64,000 nucleotides of DNA. Origin: XN24 sp035514535 (GTDB lineage Bacteria > Pseudomonadota > Gammaproteobacteria > Steroidobacterales > XN24). This document shows, piece after piece, positions 1 through 8,572 of the stretch. The position numbers and the translations under genes are program-made. Under the pieces are notes generated by a model. The model searched no databases, was not told where the DNA came from, and saw nothing but the letters and a program-made list of their open reading frames with translations. The stretch spans positions 14,305 through 78,304 of the forward strand of contig DATKAZ010000039.1 of assembly GCA_035514535.1 (NCBI GenBank), given 5' to 3'. Numbering within the stretch: position 1 is the stretch's first letter; the number at the start of each line of letters is the position of its first letter.

Positions 1-276
1 ACGCCGGCGCGCCGCGCGGCTCTCGATACCGACGCGGGCGGCGACTATGACGAGGAGAACGGCGTCTGCTACCTGCAGGTCATTCTCGCCGGCGAACTGC
101 CCGGATTCGGGCGCGAGCGCATGTTGGCTGATATGGATACCTGGGGGTACAGCTTCAGGCTGGGATCGGCGCGGGCCTGGTTCGAGCAGGATGCCGCGGA
201 CGCGCGTGCCTGGCTGCTCGGCTACGGGCTGATCGACACGCGGGACCGGCCGACCTGGCGACTGCGCGCGGCCTGA
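1..276 (+). CDS. C-terminal part of an unrecognised protein (5' end outside window)
   Basis: An open frame enters from the left edge and stops with TGA after 91 codons. The visible part is mixed alpha/beta in composition, with a Trp/Tyr-rich stretch (DTWGYSFRLG) followed by an Ala/Asp-rich helix and a short basic end. I do not recognise the family. It converges with the lipoprotein gene that ends 17 bases further on. Codon use matches the neighbouring genes, so it is probably a real gene cut by the window edge. Confidence 0.5.
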   Translation, partial: TPARRAALDTDAGGDYDEENGVCYLQVILAGELPGFGRERMLADMDTWGYSFRLGSARAWFEQDAADARAWLLGYGLIDTRDRPTWRLRAA

Positions 277-292
277 CGCGATGGCCGGCGAG

Positions 293-754
293 TCAGGGTA
301 CCAGCCGGCCCCGGTGGTCGAACGGAATACTGCGCAAAAAGCCGCTGCCGACGTGCAGGCGCCCGTGCAGCCGGTAGTCCATGGGCGCATCCGGCCGGCC
401 GGCGAGATCCAGGGCCTGGCGCAGGACGTCGAATACCGAAGTCGTGACGACGACGACCGTCTCGGCTTCGCCGAGCCGTGGCAACTCGAAGCCGTCACTC
501 GTGACGCCGTGCGCGAGGCGGCGGTCATTCAGCGCGAGCTCGAAGTCGATCCCGTCCACGGGGATGTCGCGATTGTTGGGATTGATCAGGCGCAGCCCCA
601 CGGCGAATCGCTGCTCCAGCGAGCCTGGCGCGGGGTCCAGCATCTGCAGGCTCGTGACACGCACCTCGGGGGCCTCGAGTGATGTGAGGCCGACACAGCC
701 CGCGAGGGCCGACAGCAACAGCGCGGCGGTGAGGCGGGCGAGGGTCCTGCGCAT
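293..754 (-). CDS. LEA type 2 family lipoprotein
   Basis: This 153-residue lipoprotein starts with a basic N-terminus, a hydrophobic signal segment and a lipobox (LAGC, Cys at residue 20), so it is probably lipidated and anchored in a membrane facing the periplasm. The rest matches the LEA-2/water-stress domain seen in bacterial envelope lipoproteins: a beta-rich fold with the typical phrase RLINPNNRDIPVDGIDFEL. The molecular role of this family is not settled. I chose the ATG at 754 because it opens directly on the signal peptide; the frame extends further upstream only as non-signal sequence. It is divergent from hinT. Confidence 0.75.
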   Translation of the reverse strand: MRRTLARLTAALLLSALAGCVGLTSLEAPEVRVTSLQMLDPAPGSLEQRFAVGLRLINPNNRDIPVDGIDFELALNDRRLAHGVTSDGFELPRLGEAETVVVVTTSVFDVLRQALDLAGRPDAPMDYRLHGRLHVGSGFLRSIPFDHRGRLVP

Positions 755-891
755 GGCATGCACTCCGGGAGGAAGCTGGAAAGGACCGGCATTATATGCC
801 GGGGCGCAGCGGCGCGTTGCGATGGGCGGCGCCTGCTGCCTACACTGGTCTGCAGGCACTCGCACCGCCGGCGCAGAGAGGAGAGACGCAC

Positions 892-1239
892 ATGCCCACG
901 TTGTTCGAAAGGATCATTGCAGGTGAACTGCCCGCTGACTTCATCTACCGGGACGACCGCGTGGTGGCGTTTCGCGATATCCACCCGCAGGCGCCGGTGC
1001 ACGTGCTGATCATCCCGGTCAAGCCGATCCCGACGGCCAACGACATCGCGGACGAGGACGCCGGCCTCGTCGGCCATATGTTCTGTGTGGCACGCGATAT
1101 CGCGCGCGCCGAGGGCATCGCGGACGACGGTTACCGGCTGATCATCAACTGCAACGCGCACGGCGGCCAGGAGGTCTACCATCTCCACCTGCACTTGCTC
1201 GGCGGTCGGCCGCTCGGCCGCATGCTCCCCGCCCAATGA
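892..1239 (+). CDS. hinT: HIT family nucleotide-binding hydrolase (HinT-like)
   Basis: A 115-residue histidine-triad protein of normal HinT length. The triad HLHLHLLGG lies at residues 97-105, with His97, His99 and His101 forming the nucleotide-phosphate site. The N-terminal part has the usual TLFERIIAGELPA and DRVVAFRDIHPQAPVHVLIIP segments. Family members hydrolyse purine nucleoside phosphoramidates and acyl-adenylates in the cytoplasm. The ATG at 892 follows a GAGAGGAGAG purine-rich ribosome binding site. The stop overlaps the next start by four bases (ATGA), so it is probably translationally coupled to the DUF2891 gene. Confidence 0.92.
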   Translation: MPTLFERIIAGELPADFIYRDDRVVAFRDIHPQAPVHVLIIPVKPIPTANDIADEDAGLVGHMFCVARDIARAEGIADDGYRLIINCNAHGGQEVYHLHLHLLGGRPLGRMLPAQ

Positions 1240-2348
1240 GCGTCGCTGCGTTGATGCTGGTCGCCGGAGTCGCGCTCGATCCCGCGGCGTTGGGCCGCTT
1301 CGCGGACCTGGCACTCGATTGCGTTCACCGTGAATATCCGAACAAGATCGCGCACGTGCTGGACGGCGACGAGGATGCCCGGCCGCCGCGCGCACTCACA
1401 CCCGTGTTCTGGGGCTGCTTCGACTGGCATTCGTCGGTACACGGCCACTGGCTGCTGGCACGCCTCGCGCGCCTCGAGCCCGAGGCGGAATTCGTCCCCG
1501 CGGCACGCGCGGCGCTGGAAAGGAGTTTCACGGCCGCGGGTGTGCGCGGCGAAGTGGAGTATCTCGAGCGACCGGGCCGCGAGGGATTCGAGCGGCCCTA
1601 CGGCCTCGCGTGGCTGTTGCAGCTGTGCGCGGAGCTGCGCGAGTGGGACGACGCGGATGCCGCGCGCTGGGCCGAGACTCTCGCGCCGCTCGAGGCGCTG
1701 GCGGTGGCGCGCCTGCGCGAGTGGATGCCCAAGCTCGCGTACCCGATCCGCGGCGGCGAGCATTTCCAGACGGCCTTCGCCTTCGGCCTGGCGCTCGACT
1801 GGGCGCGCACGGCCGGCGATGCCGAGTTCGAGACGCTGCTCGTGTCGACCAGCCGCGAGCTCTACCTGGAGGACCGGGACTGTCCGCTGGACTACGAGCC
1901 CTCCGGCCACGACTTCCTGTCTCCCTGTCTCGCCGAGGCCGACCTGGTGCGGCGGGTGTTGCCGGCCGAGGAGTTCGCCGCGTGGCTGGCACGGTTCCTG
2001 CCGGCAATTCCGGAGGACGGCGGCGCCGGGTGGCTGGCGGTCGGGCGGGTCACCGACAGGGTGGACGGCAAGCTGGCGCACATCGACGGCCTGAACCTGA
2101 GTCGTGCCTGGATGCTCGAGGGCATCGCGGCCGGCCTGCCCCCCGGCGATCTGCGCCGCATCAGCCTGCGGTCCGCAGCGACAGCGCATGCGCGTGCCGG
2201 GCTCGAGGGCGTCAGCGACGCGCATTATTCCGGCGGTCACTGGCTGGGAAGCTTCGCGACTTACCTGGTCACGGGCCGCGGCCTGCCGGCAGGCGCGCGC
2301 GACTGCGCCTGCGAGTCAGGCGATCCGGCCGAAGCGGAAGGGCAATAG
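1236..2348 (+). CDS. DUF2891 family protein
   Basis: A 370-residue protein matching the DUF2891 family: an all-helical, probably alpha/alpha-barrel fold with conserved aromatic and acidic segments such as PVFWGCFDWHSSVHGHW near residue 60, ERPYGLAWLLQL, YPIRGGEHFQTAFAFGLALDWA and DAHYSGGHWLGSFATYL. The fold resembles glycan-active barrels, but no substrate is known and I claim none. There is no clear signal peptide, although the first 15 residues are hydrophobic. It overlaps hinT by 4 bases and overlaps the 3' end of the convergent zinc-permease gene by 33 bases, an unusually long coding overlap. Confidence 0.8.
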   Translation: MSVAALMLVAGVALDPAALGRFADLALDCVHREYPNKIAHVLDGDEDARPPRALTPVFWGCFDWHSSVHGHWLLARLARLEPEAEFVPAARAALERSFTAAGVRGEVEYLERPGREGFERPYGLAWLLQLCAELREWDDADAARWAETLAPLEALAVARLREWMPKLAYPIRGGEHFQTAFAFGLALDWARTAGDAEFETLLVSTSRELYLEDRDCPLDYEPSGHDFLSPCLAEADLVRRVLPAEEFAAWLARFLPAIPEDGGAGWLAVGRVTDRVDGKLAHIDGLNLSRAWMLEGIAAGLPPGDLRRISLRSAATAHARAGLEGVSDAHYSGGHWLGSFATYLVTGRGLPAGARDCACESGDPAEAEGQ

Positions 2349-3116
2349 CCGCAACGGCAGGGCCAGGAGCAGCATGCCGACCAGGGCGGGACCGAAAGGC
2401 AGGTCCAGCGCCAGCGCCACGATGAAGCCCGCGAGGCCCGCGCCCGCACCGAGCAGGGCGCACAGCAGCAGCGCGCGCATCCAGCCGCGCGCCAGGCGGA
2501 ACGCGATCCACGGCGGAATGAACATCATCGCGAAGGTCGCCATCACGCCCATGGTGCTGATGCCCAGCACCACGCCGCCGACCAGCAGCGCCTCGAGGCA
2601 GAGTTCATGCGGCCAGTCCGGCTGGCGATTGGCCTTGAAATGGCTGGGGAAGAGGCGCGTGATGAGCAGCCGGCGCGCCAGCCAGTGGCCGCACAAGAGC
2701 AGCGCGGCCAGGAGGCCGACGGCACCGAGCAGGTGCGGCAGCGAAGTAAAGTACAGCTGGCCGTTCAGCAGGTGATCCGCCGCGAGGCCGGCCTCGTGGC
2801 CCCAGGCCGACAGCAGCAGGACCGCGGCCCAGCCGCCGAGCAGCATCACCGCATAGTGCTCGTTGCGGGTCGAGCCGGTCAGCGTCCGGGCCGCCCCGCC
2901 GAGGGCCGCGCCGAGCAGCGCGAACAGGATCACCGGCGCGTGCAGCAGCGCGCCGATGACCCCGCCGGCGGCCGCGAGCTGCGCCACGCCCAGGCCCGAG
3001 AACCATTGCTCGCGCATCCTCAGGCAGGCGCCGAGGAGTGGCAGGGCGACCGCCAGCGTCAGGCCGGTGGCGAGCGGCACCCGGAACAGGGGATCCCAGG
3101 CGAGACTCAGCCACAT
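2316..3116 (-). CDS. znuB: Zinc ABC transporter permease (ZnuB-like)
   Basis: A 266-residue integral membrane protein of the ABC-3 (ZnuB/TroC) permease family, with about seven to eight hydrophobic segments. The cytoplasmic coupling region is around LCLEALLVGGVVLGISTMGVMATFAM, which suits contact with the ZnuC ATPase. It would move metal delivered by the periplasmic binding protein across the inner membrane. Its start overlaps the ATPase gene by ten bases, so all components are in one leftward operon. Its last 33 bases overlap the convergent DUF2891 gene. Confidence 0.88.
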   Translation of the reverse strand: MWLSLAWDPLFRVPLATGLTLAVALPLLGACLRMREQWFSGLGVAQLAAAGGVIGALLHAPVILFALLGAALGGAARTLTGSTRNEHYAVMLLGGWAAVLLLSAWGHEAGLAADHLLNGQLYFTSLPHLLGAVGLLAALLLCGHWLARRLLITRLFPSHFKANRQPDWPHELCLEALLVGGVVLGISTMGVMATFAMMFIPPWIAFRLARGWMRALLLCALLGAGAGLAGFIVALALDLPFGPALVGMLLLALPLRLLPFRFGRIA

Positions 3117-3679
3117 AACGGCACGATCCGGTCGCAGGTGGCCTCGAGGAAGGCGGGATCGTGGCTCACCATCAGCACGCCGCGATCCGGGGCGAGGGTC
3201 TCGAGTTCGGCCAGCAGGAGCTCGATCGCCACCTGGTCGAGGTTATTGGTCGGTTCGTCCAGCAGCACCAGCCGGGCCGGACCCATCAGGCAGGCCCAGG
3301 CGTGCAGCAGCTGGAACTGGCCGCCGCTCATCTCGTCGAGGCAAAGCCTGCAAAGCTCAGCTACGCCCGCCGGCAAACGCTCCGTGCTCACCGAGGCGAT
3401 GCGGAAAACCTCGCGGCCCGTGAGCGGCAGTTCCGGCGGTTTCTCGGGACGCTGCCGGTGATGCGCGACCGTGACTTCCCCCGGACGATGGACGCGTCCA
3501 CCGAACAGGCGCGCCTCGCCGGTGATCAGCTTGAGCAGCGTGGTCTTGCCCACGCCGTTGACACCCTTCAGGCCCAGGACTTCGCCGGGTGAGAGCCGGA
3601 GAGAAACCGGGCCGACCACCGGCTGCGCGTAGCCGGCCCGGACTTCGCACAGTTCCAGCAGGGGTGTTGTTTCGGTCAA
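3107..3679 (-). CDS. znuC: Zinc ABC transporter ATP-binding protein (ZnuC-like, short)
   Basis: A 190-residue ABC ATPase. Walker A GVNGVGKTT is at 39-47, the signature MSGGQ at 117-121, Walker B LVLLDEP at 137-143, and the switch His at 173 (SHD). It is much shorter than typical ZnuC (about 250 residues). The C-terminal regulatory extension, which is His-rich in ZnuC, is missing, but the catalytic core is complete. Its start overlaps the ZnuA stop by four bases. With its neighbours it should power zinc import; specificity is inferred from the operon rather than from this sequence. Confidence 0.87.
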   Translation of the reverse strand: MTETTPLLELCEVRAGYAQPVVGPVSLRLSPGEVLGLKGVNGVGKTTLLKLITGEARLFGGRVHRPGEVTVAHHRQRPEKPPELPLTGREVFRIASVSTERLPAGVAELCRLCLDEMSGGQFQLLHAWACLMGPARLVLLDEPTNNLDQVAIELLLAELETLAPDRGVLMVSHDPAFLEATCDRIVPLCG

Positions 3680-4557
3680 CGTCCCTCCAGGCGGGTGACC
3701 CAGCTTTCGATCAGCGCGACATAGTCTTCCATGGTGCCATCGACCGGGACGTTGTTCTGCATCCGGAAGGCCTGCCAGCCGAGCTCGCGGGCCACCCGCT
3801 CCGGCCCGCGCGCCGGCTCGTACAGCATGTGGAAGGCCAGGCCCTCGCGGCCCTCGAGATCGCGCACCAGTTGGCGGATATGGCGCGCGGTCGGCGGGAT
3901 GCCCGGCAGCGGCTCCACGTAGCCGAGCACCGGCACGCCGAGCCGGTCCATCAGGTAATCCGCATCCTTGTGGTACAGGAGCGCGCCCGGTGCACCCTCG
4001 ACGCGTGCCTGCCAGGCCGCGGTCTCCTGCGCCATGCGCTCGGCAAAGGCCTGTGCGCGGGCCCGGTAGGCGGCGGCGTTGGCGGCATCGAGTTCGGCAA
4101 GCCGTTCGGCCAGCGCCTCGGCCGCCGTCGCCATCCGCAGGGGATCCAGATAAATGTGCGGATTGCCCTCGGGATGCACGTCCCCGAGGGCACGGTCCGC
4201 AGGGGTGCCGGCATCCAGCAGCGGCACGGTCCCCGCGGCCTCGAAATAGCCCGGCCGGGCGGGCAGAAGGCGCGGGTTGGCCGCGCCTTGGATGGCCGCC
4301 GGCAGCCAGCCCACCTCCAGTTCCGCGCCAACAGCGACCAGCAGGTCGGCGCGCCTGAGCGCGACCATCATGCTCGGCCGCGCCTCGAGGTGGTGCACGT
4401 CCCGGTCGCCGGGCGCGAGCACGACGACGTTGACGTGCTCACCCCCGACGCTGCGCGCCAGCATGCCCATATTGGGCGTGGTGGCCGCCACCTGCAGCGC
4501 CGCCTGCGCCCAGGGCGCCGCCAGCAGCAGGCACGCCATCAGTAGTAGTCTTCGCAT
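3676..4557 (-). CDS. znuA: Periplasmic zinc-binding protein (ZnuA-like)
   Basis: A 293-residue cluster A-1 (TroA/ZnuA) substrate-binding protein. A cleavable signal peptide ends near AQA at about residue 19. Probable metal ligands sit in DVHHLEARPSM, GNPHIYLDP and LYHKDADYL. The central helix and the EPLPGIPPTARHI segment are typical of zinc/manganese binders. It lacks the long His-rich loop found in E. coli ZnuA. The ATG at 4557 is preceded by a strong AGGAGG-type site, and a longer frame upstream reads through the neighbouring gene without meaning. The gene lies 11 bases after the outer-membrane protein gene. Confidence 0.9.
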   Translation of the reverse strand: MRRLLLMACLLLAAPWAQAALQVAATTPNMGMLARSVGGEHVNVVVLAPGDRDVHHLEARPSMMVALRRADLLVAVGAELEVGWLPAAIQGAANPRLLPARPGYFEAAGTVPLLDAGTPADRALGDVHPEGNPHIYLDPLRMATAAEALAERLAELDAANAAAYRARAQAFAERMAQETAAWQARVEGAPGALLYHKDADYLMDRLGVPVLGYVEPLPGIPPTARHIRQLVRDLEGREGLAFHMLYEPARGPERVARELGWQAFRMQNNVPVDGTMEDYVALIESWVTRLEGR

Positions 4558-4568
4558 GGCGAGTCCTC

Positions 4569-5960
4569 CTAGAAAGTGTGCGCGCCGTGCACGCCGAGGC
4601 TTACCTGGAACTGCAGGAACACCTGGTTGAAGGTCTCGCGCTCTCCGTCCACGGCGATATCGCCGCGGCTGTACTGCAAGCGCAGCCGGGAGAACTCGGT
4701 CGGCATGAAAGTCAGTACCGCCGAATAGCGCTTGGAGTCGTCCCACTGTTCCCCGCTGCCGCGACCGGTCTCGTTGGTCAGCCCGACCTGCTCGAACCGT
4801 ACGCCGGCGTTCCAGCGTGGTGCGAGGCCGTACAGGGCCTGCAGGTAGTAGCCGTCCTGCTTTTCGCTGAATGACTGCTCGTTGGCGATATCGCCGATCT
4901 GCCACACGGCGGCCGGGTCCGCGCAGTCAATGCCGGCAGGGTGGCAGGCGAAGTAGACATCCCGGCGATCGATGTCGCGCTTGCGGTAGAAGTACTCGCC
5001 CTGCAGCTTGATAGCGCCCCGACCACCGACGGAACCGCCGGGCGTGTACTTGTACACCCCGTCCACGCCCCAGAAGCTGGCGGTGCCCTCGTGGTCCTCG
5101 AAGCGCGTGCTGTGCTCTTCCGTGTTCTGGAAGCTGCTGGCGTAGCCATAGGATGCGCCGACCTGGAGTGCATGATCAAAACCCAGGTCCGGGGCAAACT
5201 TTACAAAGCTGGTGAACAGCCGGGGTCCGGAAGCGTCCCCGAGAATCCGCTCGGTGCCGTTGACCGGCGAGGTCTCGCCGATATGGTTCGCGATTCCCGT
5301 GGTTTCGCCCTGCAAGGCCTCGATGCCGACGCGCAGGTACTGATCGGTCGGCGCGAGCCAGGTGAGCTGCACACCGGTCTCCTGGAGGCCGTGATCGCCG
5401 AACAGCAACTCGTTGACCAGTGGCCGGTCGAAGAAGTCCCAGCTATGGGGATGCTGCTTGTTGGTGTAGCCGACGTCGCTCAGGAACTTGCCGAATTTCG
5501 CCTGCAGGCCCGCAGGCAACGCGCGGGTGGTGACGACAGCTTCCTCCAGCTCGATCTCGTCGCCGTCGAAGACGAACATGACGAAGGCATCGAAGTAGGG
5601 ATCCACGGTGGCCGAGAAGGCGAACTCCACTTCGCGCAGGTTGAAACCGCGCTCCAGGGCGCCGTGCCCGTGGCCATTGTCGCCGTCGTCTTCGTGGCCG
5701 TTGCCCATGGCAAAGCCGTCGGCTTCCTCGATGATCTCGAAGGCCTCGCCATGGACGTTGTCGGTGTAATACAGGCCGTCGACGATCACCGACATCGCCG
5801 GATTGAAGGCGGTGCCCGAGGTGACCTGGCCGCCGATCGGCCGCGCGGTCTGTCGCAGGTTGGTGGGATCCAGCGGATCACGCTGCGGGCCGGTGGGCTC
5901 GGCCAGGACCGGCGCGGAAAAGAGGGCCGCGGTGAAGCCGCCCAGGATTAACTGCTTCAT
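4569..5960 (-). CDS. Outer-membrane beta-barrel protein of the zinc operon
   Basis: A 463-residue protein with a signal peptide (cleavage after VLA, residue 20) and a porin-like barrel: repeated amphipathic strands, Gly/aromatic girdle residues and a C-terminal Phe. An acidic, histidine-containing loop near residues 86-100 (GNGHEDDGDNGHGHG) looks suited to catching metal. It shows no TonB box or plug domain that I can see, so I call it a porin-like barrel rather than a TonB receptor. Its place directly upstream of znuA suggests that it brings zinc across the outer membrane. Function is inferred from context and the His-rich loop. Confidence 0.75.
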   Translation of the reverse strand: MKQLILGGFTAALFSAPVLAEPTGPQRDPLDPTNLRQTARPIGGQVTSGTAFNPAMSVIVDGLYYTDNVHGEAFEIIEEADGFAMGNGHEDDGDNGHGHGALERGFNLREVEFAFSATVDPYFDAFVMFVFDGDEIELEEAVVTTRALPAGLQAKFGKFLSDVGYTNKQHPHSWDFFDRPLVNELLFGDHGLQETGVQLTWLAPTDQYLRVGIEALQGETTGIANHIGETSPVNGTERILGDASGPRLFTSFVKFAPDLGFDHALQVGASYGYASSFQNTEEHSTRFEDHEGTASFWGVDGVYKYTPGGSVGGRGAIKLQGEYFYRKRDIDRRDVYFACHPAGIDCADPAAVWQIGDIANEQSFSEKQDGYYLQALYGLAPRWNAGVRFEQVGLTNETGRGSGEQWDDSKRYSAVLTFMPTEFSRLRLQYSRGDIAVDGERETFNQVFLQFQVSLGVHGAHTF

Positions 5961-6038
5961 GACTGATTCCTCGAATGATGTTGTGCTCAGGGCGACAGCC
6001 CCTGAGGGCCGTCCCGCAGCGGGCAGCAGCCCGCCGGA

Positions 6039-6341
6039 TCAGCCGAGGAATGCAGGCGGCCCGCGCGGCAGCGGGCAGGATGCGGGGGAGGAGTAGAGTG
6101 GCTCAGCCTGCTCGACGCGCGCCCGGGCGGGGGTGAACTTTGGCAGGCACTTGCCGGTGGCCGCGATGACGCCGTCGCCGCCGCGTTCGAGCACCAGACA
6201 TACCTGGCATTGCTCGTCCGGGTCGTGCAGATCGAATCCCAGGTGCAGGTCCCAGGCCACCACGCGCAGCACGACCACCAGCGCCACCATCCAGGCGAAG
6301 CGCGTGAGTCGACGGCACCGGCTTGCTTCTTGCTGTTTCAT
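6039..6341 (-). CDS. Small His/Cys-containing membrane or periplasmic protein of the zinc operon
   Basis: A 100-residue protein with a basic N-terminus, one hydrophobic segment (residues 15-27) that may be a signal anchor or signal peptide, then DLHLGFDLHDPDEQCQVCLVLERGG. This His/Asp stretch next to a CxxC pair resembles small proteins encoded at the head of zinc-uptake operons in other gammaproteobacteria. The C-terminal third is Pro-rich. It is probably the first gene of the leftward operon, 78 bases ahead of the outer-membrane gene. A role as a periplasmic metal carrier is inference. I chose the ATG at 6341 because it opens the basic/hydrophobic leader. Confidence 0.6.
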   Translation of the reverse strand: MKQQEASRCRRLTRFAWMVALVVVLRVVAWDLHLGFDLHDPDEQCQVCLVLERGGDGVIAATGKCLPKFTPARARVEQAEPLYSSPASCPLPRGPPAFLG

Positions 6342-6474
6342 AGGGCTATACCGACCACTTACGATAACCCGGCCGGCGGGCTCTTCCAAGCTTTGTTTTC
6401 GCGGCGCTTGCGTGCCAAATCGCCGTGCTACACTGCCAATGCGATGAAACCTTCAGGGAACAGACCCCTTACCC

Positions 6475-7548
6475 GTGTCCCTCTCGCCGGAACAGCTTGA
6501 GGCCGGCCTTGCCCGTCGCCTCGCGCCCGCCTACCTGATCGCCGGAGACGAACCGCTGCTCATCCAGGAGTGTGTGGACGCCATCCGTCGTCGGGCCAGG
6601 GAGCAGGGCTTTGCCGAGCGGGAAGTGCATGCCGTGGAGCGCGGCTTCGACTGGGCGGCCTTTGCCGGCGAGCTGTCCAGCCTGTCGCTGTTCGCTGCAC
6701 GGCGCGTCATCGAGCTGCGCCTGAAGACGCCGGCGGCGGCGGACGGCGGCGCCGAGCTGTTCGCACGTTTCGCGGCGACGCCCCCCGACGACATCCTGCT
6801 GCTGGCGATTGCACCGAAGCTCGATCGGCGCGCCCAGCAGGCCCCCTGGGTGAAAGCATTTGCGCAGGCGGGCGAGCTGGTGGTGGTGCGCCCCGTGGAT
6901 CCGCCCGCGCTGCCGTCGTGGATCCAGGGCCGACTGCGCAAGGCGGGCCTGAGCGCGGATGCGGCGGCGGTGCGACTCATCGCGGAGCGCGTTGAAGGCA
7001 ACCTGCTGGCCGCGCACCAGGAGATCGAGAAGCTCAGGCTGCTGCACGGCGAGGGGGAGCTGGATGCGGAGGCCGTGCGCGCCGCGGTGGCTGACAGCGC
7101 CCGATTTGATATCTTCAAGCTGGCGGACGCGGCGGTCGCCGGCGACCTGGCCCGGGCCTTGCGCGTCCTCGCCGGCCTCAGGGCCGAGGGCTTGGCGATC
7201 CCCCAGGTCCTGTGGCCCCTGGCACGCGAGATTCGCGGCCTCGTGCGGGTGCGCTGGCTGATGGACCAGGGCCTCGCGGCGCCCGCTGCAATGCAGCGCG
7301 CCGGCATCTGGCGCAACCGCACCGGTCTGGTGAGCCGGGCCGTCGCGCGCCATGACGGGCGCGCCCTGCGCAGGCTGGTCCGGCGCGTCGCGCTGGTCGA
7401 CCGCATGTCCAAGGGCGCACCGCCGGGAAATGCGGTGCCGGCGCTGCCGCGGGAAGGCGCGGTCAAGGCGCCCGCAAGGTGCGATCCCTGGGCCGAGCTG
7501 GTCGATCTCGTAGCGGCCCTGGCAGGGCCGGGGCGCAGGGCCGCATGA
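6475..7548 (+). CDS. holA: DNA polymerase III subunit delta
   Basis: A 357-residue clamp-loader delta subunit of normal length. It opens with the HolA pattern LAPAYLIAGDEPLLIQECVDAIR, continues with the AAA+-like core lacking a Walker A motif, and has the conserved helical segment EGNLLAAHQEIEKLRLL and FDIFKLADAAVAGD. It would open the beta sliding clamp during loading at the replication fork. The start is GTG, with a poor ribosome binding site. A weak promoter-like pair (TTGCGT at 6408 and TACACT at 6429, spacer only 15) lies upstream. In many relatives lptE precedes holA; here the zinc operon does, divergently. Confidence 0.93.
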   Translation: MSLSPEQLEAGLARRLAPAYLIAGDEPLLIQECVDAIRRRAREQGFAEREVHAVERGFDWAAFAGELSSLSLFAARRVIELRLKTPAAADGGAELFARFAATPPDDILLLAIAPKLDRRAQQAPWVKAFAQAGELVVVRPVDPPALPSWIQGRLRKAGLSADAAAVRLIAERVEGNLLAAHQEIEKLRLLHGEGELDAEAVRAAVADSARFDIFKLADAAVAGDLARALRVLAGLRAEGLAIPQVLWPLAREIRGLVRVRWLMDQGLAAPAAMQRAGIWRNRTGLVSRAVARHDGRALRRLVRRVALVDRMSKGAPPGNAVPALPREGAVKAPARCDPWAELVDLVAALAGPGRRAA

Positions 7549-8213
7549 GCGGCCTCGGCAGCCTCAATCCCATGGGGATATTCGGCGGCACCTTTGACCC
7601 GATCCACTACGGCCATCTCCGCAGCGCATTGGAATTACTGGAGGCCCTCGAGTTCTCCGAGGTCCGGTTCATGCCCGCGGGAAACCCGCCCCATCGCATT
7701 GCGACGCACGCCGATGGGCGCACGCGCGTCGCACTGGTCCAGGCCGCGATCGACGGCGAACCGCGCTTCATCCTGGATGACAGGGAGTTGCGTCGCGAGG
7801 GCCCGTCCTATTCCGTGGACACCCTGCTCGACCTGCGCGCCGAGTTCGCGCATCGCTCGTTGTGCCTGGTCGTCGGCATGGACGCATACCTCAGCCTGCC
7901 GCAATGGCACCAGTGGCGAGAAATCCTCGAGCTGGCCCACCTGGTCGTCGCGCATCGCCCGGGCTGGCAAGCGCCGCAGTCGGGCACGCTCGGCGAGCTG
8001 CTTGCAGACCGCGGCACCGCGCGCGTCCAGGATCTGCACGAGTCCCGTGCCGGGCGGGTCTACGTCCGCGCCGTGACGCAACTGGAGATTTCATCGAGCG
8101 CGATCCGCGAGCTGGTGCGCGCGGGCCGCGATCCCCGTTACCTGGTGCCCGACCCGGTCCGCCGGCTGCTGGCCGAGTCGGGCTGCTACCACGCAGCCGC
8201 AGAGAGGAATTAA
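7545..8213 (+). CDS. nadD: Nicotinate-nucleotide adenylyltransferase
   Basis: A 222-residue NadD. It joins nicotinate mononucleotide to ATP to give deamido-NAD, a step in NAD synthesis. The nucleotidyltransferase motif GIFGGTFDPIHYGHL spans residues 11-25, with HYGH the (H/T)xGH signature. The C-terminal ISSSAIREL carries the second signature. PGNPPH-like substrate contacts appear as MPAGNPPHR. The ATG overlaps the holA stop by four bases, which fixes the start and implies coupling. The order holA-nadD-rsfS-rlmH is common in gammaproteobacteria. Confidence 0.94.
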   Translation: MSGLGSLNPMGIFGGTFDPIHYGHLRSALELLEALEFSEVRFMPAGNPPHRIATHADGRTRVALVQAAIDGEPRFILDDRELRREGPSYSVDTLLDLRAEFAHRSLCLVVGMDAYLSLPQWHQWREILELAHLVVAHRPGWQAPQSGTLGELLADRGTARVQDLHESRAGRVYVRAVTQLEISSSAIRELVRAGRDPRYLVPDPVRRLLAESGCYHAAAERN

Positions 8214-8566
8214 TGGCGGAAACATCCTTGCAGAAGACAGTACTGAATGCCCTTGAAGACCTGAAGGCACGTGATGTCGTCGTGATGGACGTGCGCGGCT
8301 TGACGAGCATTGCCGACAGCATGGTGATCGCGAGCGGAACTTCGGACAGGCACGTGCGATCCCTGGCGGAAAACGTCGTCGAGAAATGCAAGGAGAGCGG
8401 GCAGCGCCCGCTCGGCGTGGAGGGGCTCAAGGATGGCGAGTGGGTACTCGTCGACCTGCAGGACATCGTGGTGCACGTGATGCTGCCGCGCGTCCGCGAT
8501 TTCTACAATCTCGAGAAACTCTGGGCTGCGCCGGCCCGGCCAGGCCGCGTATCGGCCGAGGCCTGA
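8213..8566 (+). CDS. rsfS: Ribosome silencing factor RsfS
   Basis: A 117-residue RsfS/Iojap protein. It binds ribosomal protein L14 on the large subunit and blocks subunit joining when nutrients are short. The family core is complete: ALEDLKARDVVVMDVR, SIADSMVIASGTSDRHV and the DLQDIVVHVMLPRVRDFYNLEKLW end. The ATG shares one base with the nadD stop (TAATG) and follows an AGAGAGGA ribosome binding site. It sits between nadD and rlmH, two other genes with which it is usually linked. Confidence 0.94.
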   Translation: MAETSLQKTVLNALEDLKARDVVVMDVRGLTSIADSMVIASGTSDRHVRSLAENVVEKCKESGQRPLGVEGLKDGEWVLVDLQDIVVHVMLPRVRDFYNLEKLWAAPARPGRVSAEA

Positions 8567-8572
8567 TCCGCG

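Noticed and set aside
6342..6385. Weak dyad GGTTAT..ATAGCC upstream of the zinc operon as a Zur box
   Set aside because: The half-sites are short and imperfect, with a long spacer; it does not match the known Zur consensus well enough to annotate.
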